The translations under genes and the position numbers were made by a program. A DNA stretch of 64,000 bases from Gemmatimonadota bacterium (GTDB lineage: Bacteria; Latescibacterota; UBA2968; UBA8231): positions 44,019 to 108,018 of the forward strand of contig PATE01000063.1 of the NCBI GenBank assembly GCA_002712305.1, in the 5' to 3' direction. The notes under the pieces were generated by a model that worked only from the letters and a program-made list of their open reading frames with translations, was not told the origin of the DNA and did not search any database. Below are positions 33,670 to 42,048 of this stretch, piece after piece. Numbering within the stretch: position 1 is the first letter of the stretch; each line of letters begins with the position of its first letter.

Positions 33670-34704
33670 TCAGTCGAGTCCATCGAGGGCGGGTGTTTCC
33701 AACCCGAGTTCATCGGCGTAGGCAAACAGCGCCGGTGTTCCTCCCGTGTGGAGGAAGACGATGGTATGGTCCTTCGTCCACCATCCCCGATCGATGTGGG
33801 CCATCAGGCCTGCCATGGTCTTGCCCGAATAGCAGGGATCCAGCAGCAACCCTTCGGTCTGTGCTGTGACCTGCAAGGCCTGTTGGGAACCTTCGGTGAC
33901 AATCCCGTATCCCTCACCGACAAACTCTGCATAACTCTCCAGATCTTTTGTTGTCACCTCGACATCAAGGTCGAGAATCCGGGCATGTCTTTCGGCCAGT
34001 TCCACATGTTGTTTCGCCGCCTTCTCGTCGTCGCGCTCGCTTGGGCTGACCCCCACAACTCGCCACGGCAGGCCCAAGGCACGCGCCGCCACGACAAGCC
34101 CAGTATGCGTGTGGGCACCTGAGCAGACGTAGATCGCATCGGGTGTTACGTCCATCGACTGCAGTTGATCGTAGAGTTCGCAGAAGCCGTCTACATAGGC
34201 GATTCCCCGATAGTCGGCACCGTCAGACGAGGTGTTGAAGGGGCGGCACCCTTCGTCGCGAAGACGCTGCATCGTCGCCTTCACCGTGTCGCCTTGCTCG
34301 TTCATGGGCGGCAGGTTGATCTCGGCCCCAAACAGGTGACTCAGCAACAGATTACCCTGCAGTTGAGCATGAGAATCCTGCCGACCGACGATGACAGATC
34401 GCAAGCCGAGACGGGCGGCGACGGCGGCGGTCTGACGGGACTGATTCGATTGGGCCGCTGCGCTGTGAAGCAAGACATCGCACTTGGCTTCCACGGCCTG
34501 GGCGATGGAGTATTCGAACTCTCGGATCTTGTTTCCACCCATGGCCATCCCCGTCAGATCCTCTCGCTTGATGAGGATTCGGGGACCGCCGAGGGACTCA
34601 CTCAAGCGCGGGGCCTCCTGCAGGGGGGTCGGCAGCGTCGCCAGCGACAGCCGTGGCAAGCTCGCCAGTCGCTGCCGCAGTTCAGAGACATCATACGTGG
34701 TCAA
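33670..34704 (-). CDS. D-cysteine desulfhydrase / ACC deaminase-like PLP enzyme
   Basis: Fold-type II PLP enzyme. The Schiff-base lysine lies in GMAMGGNKIREFEY. The phosphate/substrate loop reads HSAAAQSNQSRQTAA, with Gln where D-cysteine desulfhydrases have His (QSNH.RQ) and as in ACC deaminase. The later DPCYSGKTMAGL has Ser where ACC deaminase has Glu (YEGK), so true ACC deaminase is unlikely. Candidates are D-cysteine desulfhydrase, a cysteate sulfo-lyase (CuyA) type or a related lyase/deaminase. It heads an operon with glcD and glcE, suggesting a carbon/amino-acid breakdown route ending in a 2-keto or 2-hydroxy acid (inference). Confidence 0.8.
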   Translation of the reverse strand: MTTYDVSELRQRLASLPRLSLATLPTPLQEAPRLSESLGGPRILIKREDLTGMAMGGNKIREFEYSIAQAVEAKCDVLLHSAAAQSNQSRQTAAVAARLGLRSVIVGRQDSHAQLQGNLLLSHLFGAEINLPPMNEQGDTVKATMQRLRDEGCRPFNTSSDGADYRGIAYVDGFCELYDQLQSMDVTPDAIYVCSGAHTHTGLVVAARALGLPWRVVGVSPSERDDEKAAKQHVELAERHARILDLDVEVTTKDLESYAEFVGEGYGIVTEGSQQALQVTAQTEGLLLDPCYSGKTMAGLMAHIDRGWWTKDHTIVFLHTGGTPALFAYADELGLETPALDGLD

Positions 34705-34739
34705 GGGCGTTTTCTCCTCGAGAGGCAGGGCATTGCCAC

Positions 34740-34770
34740 GCGTAACTTCACGCCCTACATTCAGTTACGC
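34740..34770. repeat. Inverted repeat in the divergent promoter region
   Basis: GCGTAAC and GTTACGC are separated by 17 bp, between the divergent PLP-enzyme and ABC-transporter genes. A regulator half-site pair or a hairpin is possible; spacing of about 24 bp centre to centre is compatible with a dimer on two helical turns. Weak evidence. Confidence 0.25.
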
Positions 34771-34856
34771 AAATCGACTACCCCACCCGCTTGGGTCAAT
34801 AGTGTCTAATCCGTTGTCCCGCAGGGGGTTGAGATCGTCCTCCCATCCTCAGGACG

Positions 34857-37220
34857 ATGCCAACACCGACCCCCCGAACCACAGGAGTCCGGCCCCCAGT
34901 TTTGGATCTCGTCGAGCCCATCCCCGAGCATCTCGACACCCCTCTGAGGCAAGAACTCCACCCGGGCGAACTACCCCTCGTCCTTCTGATCGCCGACATC
35001 GCTACTGACGGCAACTTTGCCGAATCGGTCCTCACCGTCACCGATGAGCGACTGCTGATCCTGCACGCCAACGGATCCGACGTGCCCGTCGTGGAGAGTA
35101 TCTCCATCGATCGTGTTTTGCGCGTGCAGACACGGAATCACGTGGGCAGTGGGTCTCTGGTGGCCGACCTCGACGAAGGAACGCGCGAATTGGTGCGTTT
35201 CTCGCAGGGCGCCTACTTCAAGTTCTCTTCTGTGCCGCAGGCGGTCGAGGCACTTCTGACCCGTCCGTCTGAAGAGATTGCCGAAGAGCCTGATGCGGAA
35301 CGCGCCATACCGCCGCGCCGCATCGAACACTGTGAAACGTGCGGCCGTGCCCTCAAACAAGGCACGAAGGTCTGCCCGAACTGCATCAAGAAACGGGAGA
35401 CATTCTGGCGCCTGTTCTCTTACGTTCGACCCTACAAGAAGATCGCCCTCTTCGGCTTCGGGCTGACCCTGACGATGACCTTCGTCGGTCTACTGCCGCC
35501 ACAGTTGAACCTGATCCTCATCGACGATGTGATCACGCCCGTCATCGTCGAATACATGGAGACAGGCGCCGACGGCATTCCGAAGCAGAAGCTCACTCCC
35601 GATGATCCAAAAACGCCACCCGCCGAGCAGGCAAAGCTGCTGATCTGGGTCGTGGCAGGGCTTTTCAGCATTCACTTCGGCCGCTTGCTCATCAACGCCA
35701 CCCGCTCCTATACCCTGGGCTGGCTGGGCCAGCGCATCACCTACGATCTGCAGACGGAGATCTTCAACTACCTGCAGTTCCTGTCCCTGTCGTTCTATTC
35801 CCAGCACAGTACGGGCCGCATTATGACGCGGGTGACCAGCGACACCGAGCGGATGCGGGGCTTCATCACCACCGGCTTTCAGGACATGGTCATCGCCATC
35901 CTGACCCTGATCGGCATCGGTGCGATGCTGTTCTGGATGAACTGGGAGCTGGCCCTGCTGGCCTTGATCCCCACGCCGATCATGCTCATCGTCACCCAGA
36001 TCTATCGCAAGCGCATCCACTGGACCTTCCATACGATCTGGCGCCGCATCGCTTCGTTGAACTCACAGCTGGCCGACACGATTCCCGGCGTGAAGGTGGT
36101 CAAGGCCTTCGCGCAGGAAGATCGCGAAAGGAAGCGCTTCGATCGGCGCAACACCGAGCTGCGTGACTCACGCATGGAGTCGGTGAAGATGAAGGCGTAT
36201 TTCGTTCCCGGCATCGCCTTCATCACCGCCATGGGATCGGTGATCCTGTGGTGGTTCGGTGGCAACCGTGTTTTGGAGAACACCCTTTCTCTCGGTCAGC
36301 TGCAGGCATTCATCGCATACATGGTCATGTTCTACGGTCCAGTGCGCGAACTGAGCGTCCTGTCCGATCAACTCGAATCGGCGGCGACGACGGCAGAGCG
36401 GGTCTTCGAGATCCTCGACACCGAACCCGACGTGACCGACCCCGTCGACGCCACCGACCCGGGCGTTCTGCAGGGACACGTCGAGTTTCGAAATGTGTCG
36501 TTTACCTACGACGGTTTCGCCCGAATTCTCGACCGCGTCACCTTCGATGTCGAACCGGGTGAAATGATCGGCCTTGTCGGTCCTTCCGGTGCAGGCAAGT
36601 CAACTCTCGTGAATCTGATCTCCCGCTTCTTCGACGCCTCCGACGGCGACGTCTACATCGATGGTGAACCGATCACCTCATTACAGCAGGGCAAGCTTCG
36701 CTCGCAGATCGGTGTGGTCTTGCAGGAGCCGCTTCTGTTCCAGGGATCGATCGCACAGAACATCGCCTATGGTCGACCCGACGCGCCGCACGCCCGCATT
36801 ATCGCCGCCGCGCGTGCTGCCAATGCCCATGACTTCATCATGAGATTCCCGGACGGCTACGATACCGAAGTCGGTGAACGTGGCGGACGACTATCCGGCG
36901 GTGAGCGCCAACGGATCTCTATCGCCCGGGCTCTGATCTGCGAACCTATGATTCTGATTCTCGACGAAGCGACCAGTTCAGTGGATACGGAAACCGAACA
37001 CGAGATCCAGGAAGCCCTCGAGCGACTCACCGAGAATCGCACGACCTTCGCCATCGCCCATCGCTTGTCCACACTCAAGAATGCCGATCGGCTCTTCGTC
37101 ATGGACAAGGGACGTATTGCCGAGGTGGGCACACACGCCGAATTGCTCGAGAAAGAAGATGGCGTCTATCGACGACTCGTCGATATGCAGACCGAGTTGG
37201 CGAAGGTGAGAGCCGTGTGA
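34857..37220 (+). CDS. ABC exporter half-transporter with N-terminal PH-like and zinc-ribbon extension
   Basis: 787-aa transmembrane-ATPase fusion. Residues about 1-150 are extra: a beta-rich region (VTDERLLILHANG..., TRNHVGSGSLVADL) resembling a PH-like domain. A Cys4 ribbon (CETCGRALKQGTKVCPNC, about 160-178) follows. Six-helix type I exporter domain about 185-520. The nucleotide-binding domain has Walker A GPSGAGKST, Q-loop VLQEPLLF, signature LSGGERQRISIAR, Walker B ILILDEATSSVD and H-loop IAHRLST, so it should hydrolyse ATP. It overlaps a DUF1854 gene by four bases. NCBI families annotate similar ABC/DUF1854 pairs as cyanophycin-metabolism-associated (from memory), but no cyanophycin gene is seen here. 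The ATG has AGGA only two bases upstream, so the start may be slightly off. Confidence 0.88.
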   Translation: MPTPTPRTTGVRPPVLDLVEPIPEHLDTPLRQELHPGELPLVLLIADIATDGNFAESVLTVTDERLLILHANGSDVPVVESISIDRVLRVQTRNHVGSGSLVADLDEGTRELVRFSQGAYFKFSSVPQAVEALLTRPSEEIAEEPDAERAIPPRRIEHCETCGRALKQGTKVCPNCIKKRETFWRLFSYVRPYKKIALFGFGLTLTMTFVGLLPPQLNLILIDDVITPVIVEYMETGADGIPKQKLTPDDPKTPPAEQAKLLIWVVAGLFSIHFGRLLINATRSYTLGWLGQRITYDLQTEIFNYLQFLSLSFYSQHSTGRIMTRVTSDTERMRGFITTGFQDMVIAILTLIGIGAMLFWMNWELALLALIPTPIMLIVTQIYRKRIHWTFHTIWRRIASLNSQLADTIPGVKVVKAFAQEDRERKRFDRRNTELRDSRMESVKMKAYFVPGIAFITAMGSVILWWFGGNRVLENTLSLGQLQAFIAYMVMFYGPVRELSVLSDQLESAATTAERVFEILDTEPDVTDPVDATDPGVLQGHVEFRNVSFTYDGFARILDRVTFDVEPGEMIGLVGPSGAGKSTLVNLISRFFDASDGDVYIDGEPITSLQQGKLRSQIGVVLQEPLLFQGSIAQNIAYGRPDAPHARIIAAARAANAHDFIMRFPDGYDTEVGERGGRLSGGERQRISIARALICEPMILILDEATSSVDTETEHEIQEALERLTENRTTFAIAHRLSTLKNADRLFVMDKGRIAEVGTHAELLEKEDGVYRRLVDMQTELAKVRAV

Positions 37221-37714
37221 CCGAGTCGACTCAATCCACGGACGGATTTCTCGATGCCAAGTCGATCCGCATCGAACGCAGCGAAGCCCGTACCCTGACC
37301 GTCCATATCGCTGAGGAGCGATACGAAGACGTCAGCGTCCGCCGTGCCTTCCCACTGGAGATGGCTGACGCCTTTATCGGTTTGATCGGTGCTGATGGGA
37401 AGGAAATCGGGATTATCGAGGACATGGCCTCGATGGAAAGCGGCAGTCGAGAAACCCTTGAAGCGGAGTTGCAGCGAACCTACTTCCTCCCCGTGATCAC
37501 CGACTTTGGTCACTTGGATGAGGAGTTCGGTGTCATCCACGCAGAGGTGGAGACAACCAGCGGCCCACGCCACATCGAGATCCGCGGCATTCGCAGCAAC
37601 ATCCGACTTCTGTCCCGGCAACGAGCATTGATCGAGGACACGGATGGCAATCGCTACGAACTGCGCGACTATCACCGACTCCCAAAGCTTACGCGCGAGA
37701 TCCTCGGACTTTAG
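37217..37714 (+). CDS. DUF1854 family protein
   Basis: 165-aa soluble protein. The GTG start overlaps the ABC transporter stop (GTGA). Family features: RRAFPLEMADAFIGLIGADGKEIGII, YFLPVITDFGHLDEEFGVIHAEVET and RGIRSNIRLL...LIEDTDGNRYELRDYH. DUF1854 proteins are typically encoded right after an ABC transporter of this type, so it is probably a cytoplasmic accessory or regulator of it. Mechanism unknown. Confidence 0.85.
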   Translation: MTESTQSTDGFLDAKSIRIERSEARTLTVHIAEERYEDVSVRRAFPLEMADAFIGLIGADGKEIGIIEDMASMESGSRETLEAELQRTYFLPVITDFGHLDEEFGVIHAEVETTSGPRHIEIRGIRSNIRLLSRQRALIEDTDGNRYELRDYHRLPKLTREILGL

Positions 37715-37745
37715 CCGTCCCCGCTGTTGACGCTAGTTCACAAGT

Positions 37746-38352
37746 TCATCCGCATCGAAGTCCGACCGGTAGCTGCGTATAGGCCTGGCTCTGACGCATG
37801 AACTCGGCGCGGGTCTCGGTCGTCGGCTCAGCGCGCCACGCATTGTAAGCGTCGAGCATGCGATCCAGGGCATGCTCCTGGATCGCGGGCAGTGCCGCCT
37901 CGTGCGCACCGTGCTCCAGATGAAAGGCTTGTCCCCGAGATAACCGCGGAAGCAGATCGAGGTGGTGGCGAGCCATGTGATCGAGGACGCCATGGTAGGT
38001 CTCGAAATCGTTGGCGAGAGGATCGTTCGCCCCAACCATCGAACAATCCAAACGCGATCATCCGATGGTCGGCGTTGGCGCGATAGACATCTGCCTTGGA
38101 CCGATCGGATCCGCCATCCTCCGCCTTACGCTGCACGTCCGTCGGAGACATGGCCAGATGATCGGTGGTCTCTGTATAGAATTTCCCATCCACCACGCCG
38201 TGCAGCAGTCCCGCCATATAGACATTGACCTCCTCATCACCATCAGACTCGCAGTCGGTTTCGATTCGAGACGTCAGATAGGCGTTGAGGAGGAAGAAAA
38301 ACATGTTTTTCTGTTCACCGTTGTTGAGATCGACATACGTGGGACTGTCCAT
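37746..38352 (-). pseudogene. Frameshifted gene of unknown family
   Basis: Starts at ATG 38352 with GGAG eight bases upstream ([16 protein letters not shown]), reads through [36 protein letters not shown] and ADHRMIAFGLFDGW. It then shifts frame in a GGGG run (plus-strand CCCC at 38030-38033). Removing one G restores FDGWANDPLANDFETYHGVLDHMARHH..., continuing to GQAFHLEHGAHEA and LDAYNAWRAEPTTETRAEFM. Repaired, it would be about 200 aa, helical and His-rich (metal-binding is a guess). I recognise no family. The first bases overlap the remnant macrodomain gene. Either a real pseudogene or a homopolymer sequencing error. Confidence 0.6.
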
Positions 38353-38851
38353 CGGACCATCTCCGTATCGACGGCGATAGGTGCTGCATCTTCGATAGGA
38401 TAGCCATAGATCCCGCAACTGATGGCGGGGAATGCGATCTGGGCGATCCGGGCCTCGGCGGCTATGGCTAGGCTCTGGCGATAATAACTGGCCAGTAGCC
38501 GTGCGTCGTCATCAGTGCCTGAATAGATGGGGCCGACGGTATGGATGACATGACGGGCGGGAAGGAGGTGGCCACTGGTCAGGCGAGCCGCTCCAGTGGG
38601 GCAGCCCCACCCAGGGCTCGACATTCGGCAAGCAACCCTGGCCCGGCGGCACGGTGAATGGCACCGTCCACACCACCACCGCCGAGAAGACGCGAATTGG
38701 CCGCATTCACGATCGCATCAATGTCCAGGCGGGTGATATCACCCCGCAGGATCTCTACGCGATCGGCGACGTCTCCCGGGTAGTCCCGGCGTGTCTCGAT
38801 GGCACTCTGCATGCGCACTCCATCAGCGAGCGGGGCGACGGAAGGTATCAC
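38274..38851 (-). pseudogene. Frameshifted and truncated macrodomain (ADP-ribose hydrolase-like) gene
   Basis: The first frame encodes the macrodomain N-half: [41 protein letters not shown]. The frame changes at a G4 run (plus-strand CCCC at 38605-38608). The other frame continues [47 protein letters not shown]. Those are the ADP-ribose-binding loops of YmdB-type hydrolases. The final 35 or so residues of the domain (last strand and helix, xxVxFVCFDxENYxxY) are missing; the frame instead runs into the start of the next gene. Both frameshift and truncation argue for a nonfunctional gene, though one error in the G run could hide an intact N-half. Confidence 0.75.
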
Positions 38852-38954
38852 CCAGATTCAGAAGCGGATGTCCGGTACAGAGCGTGAGCCATTGGTACCC
38901 ACAATCGGCTCGAATGCGCAAGCATGACATCGGTCATGGCAACCGTGACGCCGA
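38852..38954. other. Gap between macrodomain remnant and glycosyltransferase
   Basis: No gene, terminator or promoter with good matches is visible in these 100 bases. Confidence 0.4.
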
Positions 38955-39977
38955 TCACGCAACGCAGAGGAAATCGTCACCTTCGTGCCAACCCCACTGG
39001 TCCAACTGCTGCCGGATCAGTTCTCGTGCGCCGCGAGAGCCGACGGCCGCCAACAGAATCGGATGGGAGAGCTGAGACCACCGAGCTGGCAGATCCTGGA
39101 CGCCGATGATCTCCACGTTGCGCATTGTCCGGCCGATCTTGTCCTGTGCGATGTCGACGAACAGGTCGGGACGGTGACCGCCTCGAATCAGATGTTTCGA
39201 CAGACGTCGCCCCGTCTTTCCCGCACCCCATACCACGACCGAACCACGTTCCACCAGTGGGCCCGAACACAAATAGTGGGCCTTGGCGCGCAGGAAGTTC
39301 TCCACTGAGTAGCGGCTGTCGGTGCGTGTGGCGCGTGATTCATGTTCGCGCCAGTCGAGCAGGACTTCGGGGACCTTGGCGAAGTGGCGGCCGGCTGCGT
39401 GATAACGAAGCCACAGATCGTAATCTTCGGGCCAGCCGCGTTCCTGATACCCCCCCATCTCAACCAGTTCCTGACGCCGCATCATAGCCGACGGATGAGC
39501 GATGGGGCTTTCGATGAAGATCTCGCGGACGATCTGCTCGTGTTTGATCAACTGGTTCTGCCACTGCTCGTAGATTCTGAATCCTTCGGCCACGTCCTGT
39601 GCTGGGAAAGAGCGTACGAGGGTCCCCACGACGCCGATGCGATCGTTTTCAGCGGCCAGGGCAACCTGCTTCTCAAGCCGCGTCGGATGGCATCGGTCAT
39701 CGGCATCCATCCTTGCGACGTAGCACCCCCGACAGGCCTTCAGGCCTTCGTTGAGTGCCGGCAGCAAACCCGCATGTGGTCGTCGCACGACACGCAGTCG
39801 AGCGTCGTTTCGGCCAGCGAGGAGCGATGCGGTATCGTCTGTCGATCCATCATCTACCACGACGATCTCAAAATCCTCCAGAGACTGACTTGCCAGACTG
39901 TCCAGCGCTTCCTCGATGGTCGTCGCACCATTGTAGACGGGCAACAGAACGGAGACGAGAGGGGTGGTCACAGGCAC
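38955..39977 (-). CDS. Family 2 glycosyltransferase with C-terminal Rossmann-like domain
   Basis: N-terminal GT-A domain: PLVSVLLPVYNGATTIEEALDSL, VVVDDGSTDDT, ARMDADDRCHP (DxD) and RGWPEDYDLWLRY (catalytic ED). About residue 230 onward is a second domain, LVERGSVVVWGAGKTGRRLSKHL, with a GxGxxG dinucleotide or PglD-like fold, ending IRQQLDQWGWHEGDDFLCVA. A similar C-domain occurs in some bifunctional polysaccharide enzymes; its role is unknown. The start is probably GTG 39977 (or 39971, 40046); no ATG upstream fits. Transfers a sugar to a surface glycan (inference). Confidence 0.85.
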   Translation of the reverse strand: MPVTTPLVSVLLPVYNGATTIEEALDSLASQSLEDFEIVVVDDGSTDDTASLLAGRNDARLRVVRRPHAGLLPALNEGLKACRGCYVARMDADDRCHPTRLEKQVALAAENDRIGVVGTLVRSFPAQDVAEGFRIYEQWQNQLIKHEQIVREIFIESPIAHPSAMMRRQELVEMGGYQERGWPEDYDLWLRYHAAGRHFAKVPEVLLDWREHESRATRTDSRYSVENFLRAKAHYLCSGPLVERGSVVVWGAGKTGRRLSKHLIRGGHRPDLFVDIAQDKIGRTMRNVEIIGVQDLPARWSQLSHPILLAAVGSRGARELIRQQLDQWGWHEGDDFLCVA

Positions 39978-40063
39978 ATCCAGGGCAAGATCTTGACAGG
40001 CCTTCCTGCGGCAGTGATACTGCGAGCCTCCGAAAAATGTCGCCACCGAACCGGATCCAACCG

Positions 40064-40822
40064 ATGCATCTGAAGTCCTCCGACGAAATCGAAAAGATTC
40101 GCGCCAGTTGTCGTATCGCCGCTGATGCCATGGCCCGTGTTGCTGACCTTGTCACCCCGGGTGTGACCACGGCTCACCTGGACGAAGTGGCAGACGAGTA
40201 TATCCGACAGCAGGGGGCCGTGGCCAGTGCACTCAATTATCGGGGATACCCGCGCAGCATCTGTGCCTCGATCAACGAGGAGGTCGTCCATGGTATCCCA
40301 GGGTCAAGGCAACTGGTGGAAGGGGATATCATCTCCGTCGACATCGCCGTGAAGAAGGACGGCTACCACGGAGACATGAATGTCTCTTTTGCCGTGGGGG
40401 AGATCGACATGGAGACGAGACGGCTGCTCGAGACCACCAAACAGGCACTGGAGATTGGTCTGGCGGCCAGCGAACCGGGGACGCGGCTTGGTGACGTGGG
40501 ACATCGGATACAGACACATGTCGAGACAGCTGGATTCTCTGTCGTGCGCGACTACTGCGGCCATGGCATCGGACGAAACTTTCACGAAGAGCCTCAGTTG
40601 CTGCACTTCGGCACTGCGGGAACGGGACGCCGCCTGCAACCAGGAGTCGTGTTCACGGTAGAACCGATGGTAAATGCCGGGGTGGCCGATGTCCGCGTCC
40701 TCGACGATGAATGGACCGCTGTCACGGTGGATGGTGCCCTCTCGGCGCAATTCGAGCACACCGTCGCCGTCACCGACGCGGGTCCCGACGTTCTGTCCCG
40801 CTTCGCAGATCTGCCCTTTTAG
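40064..40822 (+). CDS. map: Methionine aminopeptidase, type I
   Basis: Removes the N-terminal Met. 252 aa with metal ligands in ISVDIAVKKDGYHGDMN (two Asp), YCGHGIGRNFHEEPQ (His), FTVEPM (Glu) and QFEHTVAV (Glu), and substrate His in HGIPGSRQL. ATG 40064 gives MHLKSSDEIEK, the standard N-terminus; ATG 40037 would add nine residues. Divergent from the glycosyltransferase. Confidence 0.96.
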   Translation: MHLKSSDEIEKIRASCRIAADAMARVADLVTPGVTTAHLDEVADEYIRQQGAVASALNYRGYPRSICASINEEVVHGIPGSRQLVEGDIISVDIAVKKDGYHGDMNVSFAVGEIDMETRRLLETTKQALEIGLAASEPGTRLGDVGHRIQTHVETAGFSVVRDYCGHGIGRNFHEEPQLLHFGTAGTGRRLQPGVVFTVEPMVNAGVADVRVLDDEWTAVTVDGALSAQFEHTVAVTDAGPDVLSRFADLPF

Positions 40823-40855
40823 GTGAATGGTCATAGGTGTGAGCAGCGTCGTGCG

Positions 40856-40883
40856 TTGCGATTGTCGCTTGGTGACCTATATT
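40856..40883 (+). promoter_or_regulatory. Candidate sigma-70 promoter
   Basis: TTGCGA, 16-bp spacer, TATATT (5/6), about 50 bp before the small-protein gene. Supports separate transcription of that gene. Confidence 0.5.
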
Positions 40884-40932
40884 CCTGAGCCTGAATCATT
40901 TACCAACTTGGAACCGCAAGAGAGACCATACT

Positions 40933-41211
40933 ATGGCCAAGTCTAAGGACGAAGACGGCGAAGAATCGACTGATTTCGGGTTTCATCCCGAATCTCAGCA
41001 AGAGCTTGAACTGGAAGACACGTGCTGTGTCACCGGTGAAGCCATTACGTCGAGCTTCTGCCGGTTTCCCGACTATCGCAGTGGAACGATGATGGTGATG
41101 GCGAAGACCGTTGCCCTCGAGCAACTGCGCAAAGGGATCTCATTGGCGACGTTCAAAGAGATCCTCGTCAAGCGTCACGGCAAACGGATTCTGGCAGAAT
41201 ACGCGAGCTGA
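40933..41211 (+). CDS. Small conserved-looking protein of unknown function
   Basis: 92 aa, soluble. Acidic N-terminus (KSKDEDGEESTDFGFHPES, LELEDTCC) then a Cys-containing core TCCVTGEAITSSFCRFPDYRSG, followed by a helix LEQLRKGISLATFKEILVKRH. Three Cys and a His could bind metal but no finger pattern is complete. Good reasons to call it real: own promoter candidate, own terminator, biased codon use. I do not recognise the family. Confidence 0.6.
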   Translation: MAKSKDEDGEESTDFGFHPESQQELELEDTCCVTGEAITSSFCRFPDYRSGTMMVMAKTVALEQLRKGISLATFKEILVKRHGKRILAEYAS

Positions 41212-41271
41212 TTCGCCTGCCGGTCCTTAGCCGGCCACAGACACAGCGGCCGACACACGGCGAGCACAAGA

Positions 41272-41310
41272 AAGGGGCACTCCCATCAGAGGGGTGCCCC
41301 TTGTTTCGTT
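41272..41310 (+). terminator. Intrinsic terminator
   Basis: AAGGGGCACTCC and GGGGTGCCCCTT form a 12-bp stem with one wobble, followed by TTGTTTCGTT. Lies 60 bp after the small-protein gene. Confidence 0.75.
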
Positions 41311-41346
41311 GGTGCCTACCGATAGATCGCCGGGCCGCTGACTGAC

Positions 41347-41931
41347 CTAGCCGTCGAGCAATCGCTGGATGTCCTCGCTGAGAATACCATGCGGGTCCGG
41401 CCGACCATCGCGAAAAGGCACGCCCAGTTGTCGTTTGTGGACCCGGCCCTGTTGATCAAGGATCAGGGTCGCGGGGATTCCGATATTGATGAAGGGTGCC
41501 ATCTCGTTGTAGTGGAGGGTGACTTCGGTCGTCTCGTCGTAGTAGATGGGGTAGTTGATGTCGCTCTGCCCGATGTAGGTGGCCAGTCGCTGGCGAACCT
41601 GATCCGGTGCGCCATACTCTGCCGTGGAGATACCGACGATAGTGACATCTTCTGTGGAGAAATCCCTCCGCAACTGAGCAAGGGCCGGAATCTCCCGTCG
41701 ACAAGGTACACACCACGTCGCCCAGAAGTTGACGAGCACGACCTTCCCTGCATGATCGCCGAGAGCAAACTGCTTTGCATCGGGAACCGGAATCTGCGGC
41801 GCCTGTGAAGCCAGATCGGTGTTGCTCGCCCCCTCGCTGTCACCACACCCGACAGTGACGAAACTCACCAGGAGCAGGGCCTTGACCAACATGGCCTGCA
41901 GACGTTCGATACGCAGAAGGGGAATCATCAT
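41347..41931 (-). CDS. TlpA/ResA-like thioredoxin-fold lipoprotein
   Basis: Periplasmic thiol:disulfide oxidoreductase. A signal peptide with lipobox FVTVGC, then a thioredoxin fold with FWATWCVPCRREIP (redox CxxC), the cis-Pro region GIPATLILDQQGRV. An insert DINYPIYYDETTEV between them is typical of ResA/TlpA proteins. ATG 41931 (or the next codon) is likely. A role in cytochrome c or other disulfide reduction is usual; no cytochrome genes lie nearby. 118 bp downstream of dnaE, same strand. Confidence 0.9.
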   Translation of the reverse strand: MMIPLLRIERLQAMLVKALLLVSFVTVGCGDSEGASNTDLASQAPQIPVPDAKQFALGDHAGKVVLVNFWATWCVPCRREIPALAQLRRDFSTEDVTIVGISTAEYGAPDQVRQRLATYIGQSDINYPIYYDETTEVTLHYNEMAPFINIGIPATLILDQQGRVHKRQLGVPFRDGRPDPHGILSEDIQRLLDG

Positions 41932-42048
41932 GCGAGGAATATACGGTTCGGTCGCCACTTGTCAGCCGCTCCATCTACCGTCGTACGGGCGCACCAAGGA
42001 CCTACTGTGGCTCAACGGCGTTGTGGGTCTGACCGGTGTACGTTTGTC

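Noticed and set aside
33670-34704. ACC deaminase
   Set aside because: The conserved YEGK glutamate is serine here, so the true deaminase site is not complete.
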